Assembly: GCA_021229015.1 (NCBI GenBank)
Contig: CM037787.1
Span: 35,539,874-35,603,873, forward strand
DNA from: Solen grandis
Taxonomy: Eukaryota; Mollusca; Bivalvia; Adapedonta; Solenidae
DNA: 64,000 nt
Direction of reading: 5' to 3'
The notes beneath the pieces are model-generated. The model searched no databases and was not told where the DNA came from. It saw only the letters and a list, made by a program, of their open reading frames with translations. Every line of letters starts with the position of its first letter. The stretch's first letter is position 1. Shown piece by piece: positions 43,331-56,010 of this stretch. A program made the position numbers and the translations under genes.

Positions 43331-46300
43331 CGAATGATAGGACTTTCTGCTAAAATTGAAAAATATTAAGATTAATTCCGTTAGAAAGAATATATATTAA
43401 ATTTCTACTTTTTTTCTTTTTTTTTTTTCCTATGGACTTCTTTTAGCTTTGACGTCACATGACGTCATAGGGTGCTGAAAAATCTTTTTTTTCCCAAAAG
43501 GCATACTTTACTTTCGAACTCTGAACTTTTCATTATTCTGAACAACTGGCATCATGTCAAAATTATTGCTTAAAATGAAAATTAAGAAGTATGATTATGA
43601 CGTCACATGAAGTCATATCACGTCAAGAATCAAAATCTATGTAGAAATTCTGCAGAACTACAAACTGTGTAAGTTTCAACTTTCTATCTCATCCTGAAGC
43701 TCTTTAATCCTAAAATGAAATTTTCGGTCCTAGTTCGAATCTTATTTCAGCCACAGAACTTCGGTCATTCGGAATTTCGGTTAGCTGACAGGATATCACC
43801 CCTTTATTTCAAGATGTACCATCTGTGAAAAATTGAAGAAAATCCGACCATAAATGGGGGCTGTAGAGCGTGAAAAACCATTTTTCACTATTTTTAAACT
43901 GTGACGCCCACATGACGTCATAGCGTGCTGTAGATACATTTGTTTAAAAGCGCAAATATTGCTGTTATAACTCTGAAATTCTCATTTTTCTAAACAACTG
44001 AATCATGTCGATTTTATTGCACTAAAATGAAAATAATAATAGGCTTATGACGCCCACATGACGTCATATGACGTCACGACTCAAAATATATTAGATATTC
44101 TGCAATCTGCAAACTGTGTAAGTTTCAGCTTTCTATATTTTCCTGAAGCTCTTTAATCCAAAAAAGAAATTTTCGTCCTATTTTCGAATTTTTATTTCAG
44201 GCACAAACTTCAGTCTTTCGGAATTTCTGTTCGCTGACAGATATGCACACCTTAGTTTAAGATGTACCATCTGTGAAAATTTGAAGAAAATCCGACCATA
44301 AATGAGGGCTGTAGAGCCCCGAACACCATTTTTCACTATTTTTAGCTGTGACGTCATGTTACTCATAGGGTGCGGAAAATCATTGAAATCAAAATTTCCT
44401 CACGTGACAAAATAAGCCATAAAAATTTCATCTTCCTAGGTCCATTGCAACATATAAAAATAAGCGTTAGTTAGGAAGAAAAAAAGAATAATAATAATAA
44501 TAACTAGATGTCATTCGTGAAAACGAATGATAGGACTTTCTGCAAGCTGTGTTAATGCAAAAAGCAGGAGATAGAAGTTTCATGTAATACTCACCTCGTA
44601 GTATTTCATGTTCATGCGAACAATTGACATTATATTCCGAAATTAGTGCAAATGATAAGAACTAAGTATTAGTCTGTGACGTCACATGACGTCATATGAT
44701 ATCATAACCTAAACATATGTTGAAATTCTGCAGAACTGCAAACTGTTTAAGTTCAACTTTCTATCTCATCCTGAAGCTCTCTAATCCTAAAATGAAATTT
44801 TCGGTCCTATGTTCGAATCTTATTTCAGCCACAGAACTTCGTCTTTCGGAATTCGATTAGCTGACAGGATATGCACACCTAACTTTCAAGATGTACCATC
44901 TGTGAAAATTTGAAGAAAATCCGACCATAAATAGCGGCTGTAGAGCGTGAACACCACTTTTTCACTATTTTAGCTTTGACGTCACATGACGTCATAGTGT
45001 GCTAAAGATGCTTTTGTTCAAAAGGGAATATTTTACTGTCATAACTCTGAAATTTTCGTTATTCTGAACAACTGGCATCATGTCAAAATCATTGCCCAAA
45101 TATAAAATTAAGAATATGCTTATGACGTCACAAGACGTCATATGACGTCAAGACTCAAGATATATGTAAAATTCTGCAGAACGCAAACTGTGTAATTTCA
45201 ACTTTCTATCTCATCCTGAAGCTCTTTAATCCTAAAATGAAATTTCGGTCCTATGTTCGAATCTTATTTCAGCCACAGAACTTCGGTCTTTGGGAATTTC
45301 GGTTAGTTGACAGGATATGCACACCTGAGTTTCAAAATGTACCATCTGTGAAAATTTTGAAGAAAATCCGACCATAAATGACGGCTGGTAGAGCGTAAAC
45401 ACCTATTTTTCACTATTTTTTGCTGTGACGTCATGTGACGTCATAGGGTGATGAAGATGCTTTTCTTCAAAAGCGCATACTTTGCTTTCATAACTCTGAA
45501 ATTTTCATTATTCTGAACAACTGGCATCATGTCGAAATCATTGCCCAAATATGAAAATTAAGAAGTATGCTTATGACGTCACATGACTTCATATGACGTC
45601 ACGACTCAAAATTTTGTAGAAATTCTGCAGAACTGCAAACTGTGTAAGTTTCAACTTTCCATCTCATCCTGAAGCTCTTTTATCCTAAAATGAAATTTCG
45701 GTCCTATGTTCGAATCTTATTTCAGCCACAGAACTTCGGTCTTTCGGAATTTCGGTTAGCTGACAAGATATGCACACCTTTGATTCAAGATGTACCATCT
45801 GTGAAAATTTAAGAAAATCCGACCATAAATGACGGCTGTAAAGAGCGAACACCTTTTTTCACTATTTTTAGCTGTGACGTCACATGACGTCATAGGTACT
45901 GAAGATGCTTTTGTTCAAAATCGCATACTTTTCTTTCATAACTCTGAAATTTTCATTATTCTGAACAACTGGCATCATGTCGAAATCATTGCCCTAAAAT
46001 GAAAATTAAGAAGTATGCTTATGACGTCACATGACGTCATATGACGTCACGCCTCAAAATATTTGTAGAAATTCTGCAGAACTGCAAACTGTGTAAGTTT
46101 CAACTTTCTATCTCATCCTGAAGCTCTTTTATCCTAAAATGAAATTTTCGGTCCTATGTTCGAATCTTTTTTCAGCCACAGAACTTCGGTCTTTCGGAAT
46201 TTCGGTTAGCTGACAGATATGCACACCTTTGATTCAAGATGTACCATCTGTAAAAATTTGAAGAAAATCCGACCATAAATGACGGCTGTAAGCGCGAACA

Positions 46301-47475
46301 CCATTTTTCACTATTTTTAGCTGTGACGTCATGTGACGTCATAGGTGCTGAAAATCATTGAAATCAAATTTCCTCACGTACTAATAACCATAAAAATTTC
46401 ATCGTCCTAGACTATTGCAACATATAAAAATAAGCGTTTAGTTAGGAAGAAGAAAAGAATATAATAATAATAATAATAACTAATGTCATTCGTGAAAACG
46501 AATGATAGGACTTTCTGCAAGCTGTGTTAATGCAAAAAGAAGGAGAAAGAAGTTTCATGTAATGATTCACCTCTGTAGTATTTCATGTTCATGCTGAACA
46601 ATTGACATTATATTCCGAAATTACTGCAAATGATAAGAACTAAGTATTAGTCTGTGACGTAACATGATGTTATATGACGTCAGACATGACTGCAAACTTG
46701 ATTTCTAGTTCAAAGGTCCTATGTTCGAATATTACTCAGCCGCAATACTTCGGTTTTTCGGATTAAGGTTAGCTGACAAAATATTCACACCTTAATTTCA
46801 AGATGTACCATCTTTAAAAATTTGAAGAAATCTGATCATAAATGGCGACTGTAAGCGCGAATACCATTTTTCACTATTTTTAGCTCTGACGTCAGGTGAC
46901 GTCATAGGTGCTGAAAATGCTGTTGCTCAAAAGCGCACACTTTACTGCAATAACTCTGAAATTTTCATTAGTCTGAACAACTGGCATCATGTCGAAATCG
47001 TTGCCCAAATTAAAGTTAAGTGATATGCTTATGATGTCCTATGACGTCACGATTCAAAATATATTGAGAAATTCTGCAGAACTGCAAACTGTGTAAGTCT
47101 TAACTTTCTATCTCATCCTGAAGCTTTTTAATCCTAAAATGAAATTTTCAGTCCTATGTTCGAATATTTTTTCAGCAACAGAACTTTGGTCTTTCGGAAT
47201 TTCGTTTAGCTGACAGGATATGCACACCTTAGTTTCAAGATGTACCATCTGTGAAAATTTGAAGAAAATCCGACTATAAATGGCGGCTGTAGAGCGTGAA
47301 CATCATTGTTCACTATTTTAGCTGTGACGTCATGTGACGTCATAGGCTCTGACAATCATTGAAATCAAAATTCCCTCACGGGGCTAATAACCCATAAAAA
47401 TTTCATCGTCCTATGACTATTGCAACATATTAAAATAAGCGTTTAGTTAAGAAGAAGAAAATAATAATAATAATA
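43331..47475. repeat. CRE-rich tandem array, B-type units
   Basis: Units of 447-451 nt (TGACGTCA-cluster starts near 44980, 45425, 45876, 46325). Diagnostic phrases are TCTGAACAACTGGCATCATG, CATCCTGAAGCTCTTTAATC, CACAGAACTTCGGTCTTTCG and AGATGTACCATCTGTGAAAA. Two opening hairpins, TCATTCGT-GAAA-ACGAATGA (44511-44530 and 46486-46505), each preceded by (AAT)n and followed by TAGGACTTTCTGC, divide the tract into separate modules. Confidence 0.85.
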
Positions 47476-48830
47476 AAAAATGACGTCACGTGACGTCATA
47501 TGACGTTTATTTTCACATAATAGTTAAGACACCCAGAGACCTACTAACTGACAAAATTTCAACTTTCTATCTCAAATAGGACAGTTTTTATAAGCATTTA
47601 AAAATTTACGTCCTTGGGTTCGAATCTTGGATCCGCCATAGATGCTTGACTTTTCGAATTTTGAAAAACGGACACCGGTATACACAATAAGAACGTAATA
47701 ACACATTCTGTGAAAATTTAGTGAAAATCGGCCCATTAATAAGGGCTCTGGTCCGTGTACAAACTTTCGTAGTCAATTTCAAATGTTGACTCAAATGACG
47801 TCATAGGCTTCTGATAATCATTGAAATCGAAATATCTGCGTCTGGATCATTTGTCATTAAATTTTCATTTCCCTTCGACAATTTCAACATATAGAAATAC
47901 CCTTGTTAATATTAGAAATACATTATCATATAATGACATCACGTGACGTCATTTGACGTTTTTTTTTCACAAAATATTTAAGACTCCCAGAGACCTATAT
48001 ACTGACCGAATATCATCTTTCTATCTCAAATAGGACCGATTTTATAAGAATTTGAAAATTTACGACCTTGGTTCGAATCTTGGAATCGCTATAGAACCTT
48101 GGACTTTTCGAATTTTGAAAAACGGACACCGAGATGCACAACTAGAACTTAATATACACAATCTGTGAAAATTTGATGAAAATCGGTTCATAAACAATGG
48201 CTGTAGACCGCGTACAAACTTTTGTTGCATATTTCAAGTGTGACGTCATATGACGTCATAGGCATATGAAAATCATAGAAATCAAAATTTCAGCGTTTGA
48301 AGCATGTATCCTTAAATTTTCATTGCCCTTAGACAATTTCAACATATAGAAATATTCTTGATAATATTAGAAATACATTATCATATAATGACGTCACGTG
48401 ACGTCATCTGACACACAAAATGTTTAAAACTTCTAGAGACCTATATACTGACTAAATATCATCTTTCTATCTTAAATAGGACAGATTTTATAAGCATTTA
48501 AAAAATTTACGACCTTGGTTCGAATCTTGGATTCGGTATAAAACCATGGACTTTTCGAATTTTGAAAAACGGACACCGGGATGCACAACTAGAACTTAAT
48601 ATACACAATCTGTGAAAATTTGATGAAAAACGGTTCACAAACAATGGCTGTAGACCGCGTACAAACTTTTGTAGCATATTTCAACTGTGACGTCATATGA
48701 CGTCATAGCTATATGAAAATCATAGAAATCAAAATTTCCTCACGTGACTAATAAAGTCATAAAAAATTCATCGTCCTGGGAGTATTGCAACATAGAAAAA
48801 TAAGCGTTTAGTTGGGAAGAAAAAAAAGAA
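47476..48830. repeat. CRE-rich tandem array, A-type units (3)
   Basis: Three units with period about 455 nt (starts near 47478, 47933, 48387), each opening with a TGACGTCACGTGACGTCAT-type block. They share the TTCGAATCTTGGAT, TTTTGAAAAACGGACACC and GGCTGTAGACCGCGTACAAA phrases. Confidence 0.85.
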
Positions 48831-48866
48831 TAATAAGAAGAAGAAGAATAAACATAACAAACCCAA

Positions 48867-48949
48867 TAGGACTTTCTGCCGAAAGGGCAGAAAGTCCTAA
48901 TAAACATAACAAACCCAATAGGACTTTCTGCTTTAGGCAGAAAGTCCTA
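48867..48949. repeat. Hairpin cluster 1 (two TAGGACTTTCTGC hairpins)
   Basis: Perfect inverted repeats: TAGGACTTTCTGCC-GAAAG-GGCAGAAAGTCCTA (48867-48899) and a 13-bp version with loop TTTAG (48919-48949). Each is preceded by AACCCAA and followed by ATAA or similar. The cluster closes the A units and directly precedes the next opening hairpin. Confidence 0.9.
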
Positions 48950-50645
48950 ACTAGATGTCATTCGTGAAAACGAATGATAGGACTTTCTGCAAGATGTGTT
49001 AACGCAAAAAGCAGGAGATAGAAATTTCATGTATTGACTCACCTCTGGTAGTATTTCATGTTCATGCTGAACAATTGACATTATATTCCGAAATAAGTGC
49101 AAATGATAAGAACTAAATATTAGTCTGTGATGTAACATGATGTCATATGACGTCAGGACATGACTGCAAACTTGATTTCTAGTTTAAAAGGTCCTAAGTT
49201 CGAATCTTACTTTAGCCACAATACTTCGGTTTTTCGGAATTAAGGTTAGCTGATAAAATATTCACACCTTAGTTTCAAGATGTACCATCTGTAAAAATTT
49301 GAAGAAAATCTGATCATAAATGGCGGCTGTAGAGCGTGAAAACCATTTTCACTATTTTTAGCTCTGACGTCAGTGACGTCATAGGTGCTGAAAATGCTGT
49401 TGCTCAAAAGCGCATACTTTCCTGCAATAACTCTGAAATTTTCATTATTCTGAACAACTGGCATCATGTCGAAGTCATTGCCCCAAATTAAAATTAAGTG
49501 GTATGCTTATGACGTCCTATGACGTCACAATTCAAAATATTTGTTGAAATGCTGCAGAACTGCAAACTGTGTAAGTTTCAACTTTCTATCTCATCCTGAA
49601 GCTCTTCAATCCTAAAATGAAATATGTGGTCCTATGTTCGAATCTTATTTCAGCCACAGAACTTCGGTTCTGTCATTATTCTGAACAACTGGCATCATGT
49701 CGAAATCATTGCCCTAATATGAAAATTAAGAAGTATTCTTATGACGTCACATGACGACATTTGACGTCACGACTCAAAACATATTAAGAAATTATGCAAA
49801 ACTGCAAACTGTGTAAGTTTCAACTTTCTATTTCATCCTGAAGCTCTTTAATCCTAAAATGAAATTTTCGGTCCTATGTTCGAATCTTATTTCAGCCGCA
49901 GAACTTCGGTCTTTCGGAATTTCGGTTAGCTGACAGGATATGCACACCTTAGTTTCAAGATGTATCATCTGTGAAAATTTGAAGAACATCCGACCATAAA
50001 TGGCGGCTGTAGAGCGTGAACACCATTGTTCACTACTTTTAGCTCTGACGTCACATGACGTCATAGGGTGCTGAAGATACTTTTTTTTTCAAAAGCGCAT
50101 ACTTTACTGTCATAACTCTGAAATTTTCATTATTCTGAACAACTGGCATCATGTCGAAATCATTGCCCTAAAATGAAAATTAAGAAGTATGCTTATGACG
50201 TCACATGACGTCATATGACGTCACGACTCAAAATATATTGAGAAATTATGCAGGACTGCAAACTGTGTAAGTTTCAACTTTTTATCTCATCCTGAAGCTC
50301 TTTAATCCTAAAATGAAATTTTCGGTCCTATGTTCGAATCTTATTTAATCCACAGAACTTCGGTCTTTCGGAATTTCGGTTAGCTGACAGGATATGCACA
50401 CCTTACTTTGAAGATGTACCATCTGTGAAAATTTAAAGAAAATCCGACTATAAATGACGGCTGTAGAGCGCGATCAACATTTTTTCACTATTTTTAGCTG
50501 TGACGTCATATGACGTCATAGGGTGCTGACAATCATTGAAATCAAAATTTCCTCACGTGACTAATAACCCTTAAAAATTTCATCGTCCTAGGACTATTGC
50601 AACATATTAAAATAAGCGTTTAGTTAGGAAGAAGAAAAGAATAAT
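48950..50645. repeat. CRE-rich tandem array, B-type units with opening hairpin
   Basis: The segment starts CTAGATG and hairpin TCATTCGT-GAAA-ACGAATGA (48958-48977), then TAGGACTTTCTGC. It contains B-type units like those at 43331-47475 and ends in a GAAGAAAAGAATAATAA tail. Confidence 0.85.
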
Positions 50646-51990
50646 AATAATTAAAAAATGACGTCACGTGACGTCATATGACGTTTATTTTCACATAATT
50701 GTTAAGACACCCAGAGACCTACTAACTGACAAAATTTCAACTTTCTTTCTCAAATAGGACAGTTTTTATAAGCATTTAAAAATTGACGTCCTTGGTTCGA
50801 ATCTTGGATCCGCCATATATGCTTGGACTTTTCGAATTTTGAAAAACGGATAACGCTATACACAATAAGAACGTAATATAAACATTCTGTGAAAATTTAA
50901 TGAAAAGCGGCCCATTAATAATGGCTCTGGACCGTGTACAAACTTTCGTAGTCAATTTCAAATGTGACGTCATATGACGTCATAGGCTTCTGAAAATCAT
51001 TAAAATCGAAATTTCAGCATCTGAAGCATTTGTCATTGAATTTTCATTGCCCTTCGACAATTTCAACATATAGAAATACCCTTGTTAATATTAGAAATAC
51101 ATTATCATATAATGACGTCACGTGACGTCATATGACGTTTATTTTCACAAAAATTTTAAGACTCTTAGAGTCCTATATACTGGCCAAATATCACTTTTCT
51201 ATCTCAAATAGGACCGATTCATTTACGACCTTGGTTCGAATCTTGGAATCGCTATAGAACCTTGGACTTTTCGAGTTTTGAAAAACGGACACCGGGATGC
51301 ACAACTAGAACTTAATATACACATTCTGTGAAAATTTGATGAAAATCGGTTCATAAACAATGGCTGCAGACCGCGTACAAACTTTTGTAGCATATTTCAA
51401 GTGTGACGTCATATGACATCATAGAGATATGAAAATCATAGAAATCAAAATTTCAGCGTTTGAACCATGTGTCATTAAATTTTCATTGCCCTTTGACAAT
51501 TTCAACATATAGAAATATTCTTGTTAATATTAGAAATACATTATCATATAATGACGTCACGTGACGTCATATGACATTTATTTTCACAAAATGTTTAAAA
51601 CTTCTAGAGACCTATATACTGACTAAATATCAACTTTCTATCTTAAATAGGACAGATTTTATAAGCATTTAAATATTTACGACCTTGGTTCGAATCTTGG
51701 ATTTGCTATAGAACCATGGACTTTTCGAATTTTGAAAAACGGACACCGGATGCACAACTAGAGCCTAACATACACATTCTGTGAAATTTTGATGAAAATC
51801 GGTCCATAAATAATGGCTGTAGACCGCGAACAAACTTTTTCACTGACGTCAAATCTGACGTTATGTGACGTCATATGAATATGTAATTCATTGCATTCGA
51901 AAGCTCATGGTTTGAAATATATGCCATAAAATTTTCATTGTTCTGGCCATTGGCAACATATCGAAATTAACACAAATACAAGAGGAAGAA
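50646..51990. repeat. CRE-rich tandem array, A-type units (3)
   Basis: Three A units (starts near 50657, 51112, 51549; spacing 455 and 437) in the same order as at 47476-48830. The last ends in a GAAGAAAAAAAGAATAAGAAT tail. Confidence 0.85.
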
Positions 51991-52020
51991 AAAAAGAATA
52001 AGAATAATAAAAAACATAAC

Positions 52021-52308
52021 AAACCCAATAGGGCAGAAAGTCCTAATAAAAAACAGAACAAACCCAATATGACTTTCTGCCGAAAGGGCAGAAAGTCCTA
52101 ATAAGAAGAAGAAGAAGAAGAAGAAGAAGAAACAGTACAAACCCAATAGGACTTTCTGCCGAAAGGGCAGAAAGTCCTAATAATAAGAAGAAGAAGAAGA
52201 AGAATAAACAGTACAAACCCAATAGGACTTTCTGCTTTAGGCAGAAAGTCCTAATAAAAAAACATAACAAACCCAATAGGACTTTCTGCCAGTAGGCAGA
52301 AAGTCCTA
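52021..52308. repeat. Hairpin cluster 2 (four hairpins and one half copy)
   Basis: Hairpins at 52068-52100, 52147-52179, 52223-52253 and 52277-52308, plus a half copy at 52021-52044 that keeps only the right arm. The stem is TAGGACTTTCTGC(C)/(G)GCAGAAAGTCCTA, with loops GAAAG, TTTAG or AGTA. Spacers are (GAA)n or A-rich with AACAGTACAAACCCAA or AACATAACAAACCCAA. Confidence 0.9.
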
Positions 52309-55300
52309 ATAACTAGACTTCTTTTGTTCTGGACAAAAGAAAGGGCTTTCTGCACTGCAAACAATGTCAAACCTGATCATACTTATTTAGTTTTCTGAAA
52401 TACACCATCTTCAAAAATTGAAGAAAAACCGTCCCGAATTGACAGCTGTAGAGTGCAAACATAAATAAATAGCAGAGGAAATCTGTGATGTCATATAACA
52501 TAATTTAAATTTTAAAGTCATTGCATTCAAAAGGGAATATGTGACTCTGTTTTCAGTTATAATTTCATAATGCTAATTATTCCAGAACCATCTTTAAGGT
52601 AACTACAATAATACTCAATCTTCGTGTTCTGCAAGGGAATCAAGTATCACTAGTCCTCTTAACATGCTAAAAAGGTATACAAGCTTCCTTTTCTACGAAA
52701 TATTCATTTCTCATATCTTCATTGAAGGTTCTTGTTCAATTGAAGGGGGCACAGAGCATTAAAATAAATTACTGTTTCACATTTTACCTTTAATGTAACA
52801 GAAATAAAAAAATTTTTTCAGAAATTCTTACTTTCATGCAACTTCCTTATATGATGTCCGATTTAAAAAACCCAGGTACCGTTAGAAAGGTCTTCTGAAT
52901 TCAAACATGTACTTACTGTATGTTTAAACCTATCTGTTTTTGCGATATATAAAGTTATCCTCCCCCCAAAAAGACAAAAATCGGCAAAAAGATATTCATG
53001 TCAACTACTACCATTCGACAAATAACTTAATAATTAATAGACTGATCATTAAGATCTGCATAGCATTAGAACCGCATTGCATCATGATAAAAATATTGTT
53101 CTTTATGACATTTTCAACAAGAGGGCCAAGGTGGCCCTAAAGACTCTCACCTTAGAAAAACTGCTTTCATTGCATGTACAAGTTACGAAATAATAGCATA
53201 GTTGTACTGAAGACATAATCCATCAGATTATTTATAATTCCACGAACTAAAAAGAGCCTGTTATCGAAATTTGAAGTCAAACTTGAATGAAAAATTATGC
53301 CTTAAAACACACAAATTTAAACATCAAAAGGGGCGTAACTCCTGACCTAATTGGCAGATGTCAGCATTATTATCGAACTTGGCAGAAAGAATATGGCTAT
53401 AAACATTGTCATAGAGTTTGAAGATGATTCTTAAGAAATGAAGATGCAAGGGTGCAAACAAACTAAAAATTGGCAGTTTTTAATATTTAAAGGAGCATAA
53501 CTCATGACCTTATAAACCGATATCAGCCATAATCAAAATTTTCCGAGATTTTATGGTAATAAACATTGTCACAAAGTTTGAAGATGATTGTTTAAGAAAT
53601 GAAGATGCTAGAGTGCAAACAAAGGGAAAATTGGCATATTTTAATATTAAAAGGGGCATAACTCCTGACCTAAGAAGTTAATGTCAGCCATAATCAAAGT
53701 TGGCCGTGAGAGGATAATAATAAACTTTGTCATAAAGTTTTAAGATGATTGCTTAAGAAATGAAGATGTTAGAGTGCAAAGTGACAATGACAATGTGAAA
53801 TCTAGCTTTTTTCAATATTAAAAGGGGCATAACTCCTTCCCTAATAGGCGGATATCAGCCATAATCGGCCTTGACCAAGATTTTATGGTAAAAAACATTG
53901 TTATAAAGTTTGAAGTTGATTACTTAAGAAATGAAGATGCTAGAGTGCAAACAAACTAATTGTGGACGACGGACGGACGGCGGATTGACGGACAGACGGA
54001 CGGACAATGGACATTCATCGATTCTTATAGTTCATCTTTAGCACATGTGCTCAGGTGAGCTTAGAATTAATTGTTTCTTAGAAAAAGCAATCAAGTGATT
54101 AGGACTTATTGCAGAAGTGCATGAAAGAACGGTATAAAGTAATTTTTTATTTCTCATCTAACTTCCTTATATGATGTCCAATTTTAAAAAAGAAAGGCTT
54201 TATATTTCCAACATTTCACTTGTTTCATATTTCAACTTTTCTGTTACGTGTTCTGAGATATAGAAAGTTATTTTTCAAAGAAACGGCAAAAAAATCGGCA
54301 AAGCGATGTTCATGTCTATTATTGCCCTTCGACAAATAACTTTATAATTAATGGCCCGATCATTAAAATCTGCATACCATTGGAACCACATTGCATCACG
54401 CTAATAATACTGTTCTTTATGTTATTTTCAAAAGTTAATAGTTTCTTAGAAAAAAACAATCAAATGATAGGGACTAACTGCAGAAATGCATGAAAGAACG
54501 GTTTAAATGACTTCTTATTTCTTATCTAACTTCCTTATAGGATGTCCGATGTCCAATTTTAAAACGCTAGGTACCATTAGAAAGGCCTTTAATTTTCCAA
54601 CATTTCACGTGTTTCATGTTTCAACTTTTCTATTACGGGTTTTGAGATAAAGAAAGTTATTTTTCAAGAAAACGGCAAAAATCGGCAAAAAGATGTTCAT
54701 GTCTATTATTGCCTTTTGACAAATACCTTTATAATTTATGGTCCGATCATTAAAATCTGCATATCATTAGAACCGCATTACATCATTGAAAAAAAAAATG
54801 TTCTATATGTTATTTTAAAAAGAAATAATAGTTTCTTCGAAAAAAGGAATCAAGTGATCGGGACTTACTGCGGGAGTGCATGAAAGAACGGTTTTACTGA
54901 ATTCTTATTTTTCATGTAACTTCCTTATATTATGTCCAATTTTAAAAAGCTAGGTACCGTTAGAAAGGTCTTTTGATTTCCCACAATTCACTCGCTTCAT
55001 AATTTATGTATCTTTAAACACTTTGTAGATACGGGCGGTTAAACCTTGAGATATGTTCATATCGTTTTGTTTTTCTTTATAACTTAATGAATATTAGGTC
55101 AATCTTTAAAATTTAAACACCAAAAGAACGGCCGGGCATTGATCTACAAATTATATTCATACTCTTATTAACAAAAATCAATAATGATCGAGATATAAGT
55201 AGTTAAGTGCGCTTAGGGTTGCAGCATTTTTGTTTTTCTGCAATAACTTAGCTGATTCAACCCCGATCTTCAAAAACTATATATCGTCTGAAAGACATTT

Positions 55301-55380
55301 CAAAGCACTACAAATTATATGCATAGTGTCTCGATAAAATATTTTTCGTTTTTGAGATATTTAAGGCCGAAGAAAAAACC
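52309..55380. repeat. D-type tandem array (365-390 nt units) with opening hairpin
   Basis: It opens with CTTTTGT-tctgg-ACAAAAG (52321-52339) and GGGCTTTCTGC. Units then carry AACTTCCTTATATGATGTCC (near 52845, 54165, 54530, 54918), AAAATCGGCAAAAAGAT and CATTAAAATCTGCAT. These units lack TGACGTCA clusters. One unit is split by the repeat at 53112-54062. Confidence 0.8.
53112..54062 (+). repeat. Dispersed mollusc-type repeat with four internal ~155-nt repeats
   Basis: It starts AAGAGGGCCAAGGTGGCCC and ends CACATGTGCTCAGGTGAGCTTA. Between these are four tandem units, each opening AAAGGGGCATAACTCCTGAC or similar and ending AAGAAATGAAGATGCTAGAG, then GACGGACGG blocks. I associate the two ends with an abundant mollusc repeat. 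It interrupts the D array between TTTTCAA and the following AGTTAATAGTTTCTTAG-like sequence, so it is younger than that array. Confidence 0.75.
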
Positions 55381-56010
55381 GATAATTGACATGTGACCTT
55401 GACCTTAGCTATTTTCCGGAAGCGGAAGTGACTGATGACAATAAGAGGCTATGTTGCACCTTCCGTGAAAATTTTATGCAAATCGGTCAAAAACTTTGTC
55501 TTCCAGTGCTAAAAAACCGTATATTTTGGATAAAAAATTTGATAACGCGTCATGACGTCATTTTACGTCATACGACGTCAATCTTCTCAGAACCGAAAGA
55601 AATCAATAGGACACATATTCTGTCCAAATTTCATGTTTCTAGCTTATCTGAATGCTTCGTAATACTTCAATACATTTTCTGGTCCAAAGTTCGAAACTTG
55701 GTTCAGCCATAGATCCTTGATCTTTTCAAATATTGCAAAACGTATATAATCCTGCACAACAAGAACATAATATATACATTCTGTGAAAAAATCAAGTAAA
55801 TCGGTCCAATCATGACGGCTGTAGAGCTCGAACAAGCTTTTGTAGCTTTTTTCAGCCCTGACGTCATGTGACGTCACATGAAGAAAAAAATTATGACGAT
55901 CAAAAGCGCCAAAGTCACTGTGCATACTATTAAAATTTCATGCTGCTAGCTCATCGGCAACCTGTTTTAATTTGAACCTCAAAAGGAAGAAAAAAGTAGA
56001 ATAATAATAA
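55381..56010. repeat. CRE-containing unit, divergent
   Basis: A single diverged unit with GACGTCATTTTACGTCA, TTCGAAACTTGGTTCAGCC, TCTGTGAAAAAATCAAG and GACGGCTGTAGAGC in the usual order. It ends with TAGAATAATAATAATAA before the next opening hairpin. Confidence 0.7.

Noticed and set aside
52043..52276. Repeated LSAESPIGFVLF-type ORF
   Set aside because: It is the translation of the hairpin repeats and (GAA)n spacers. The same holds for 59786-60025.
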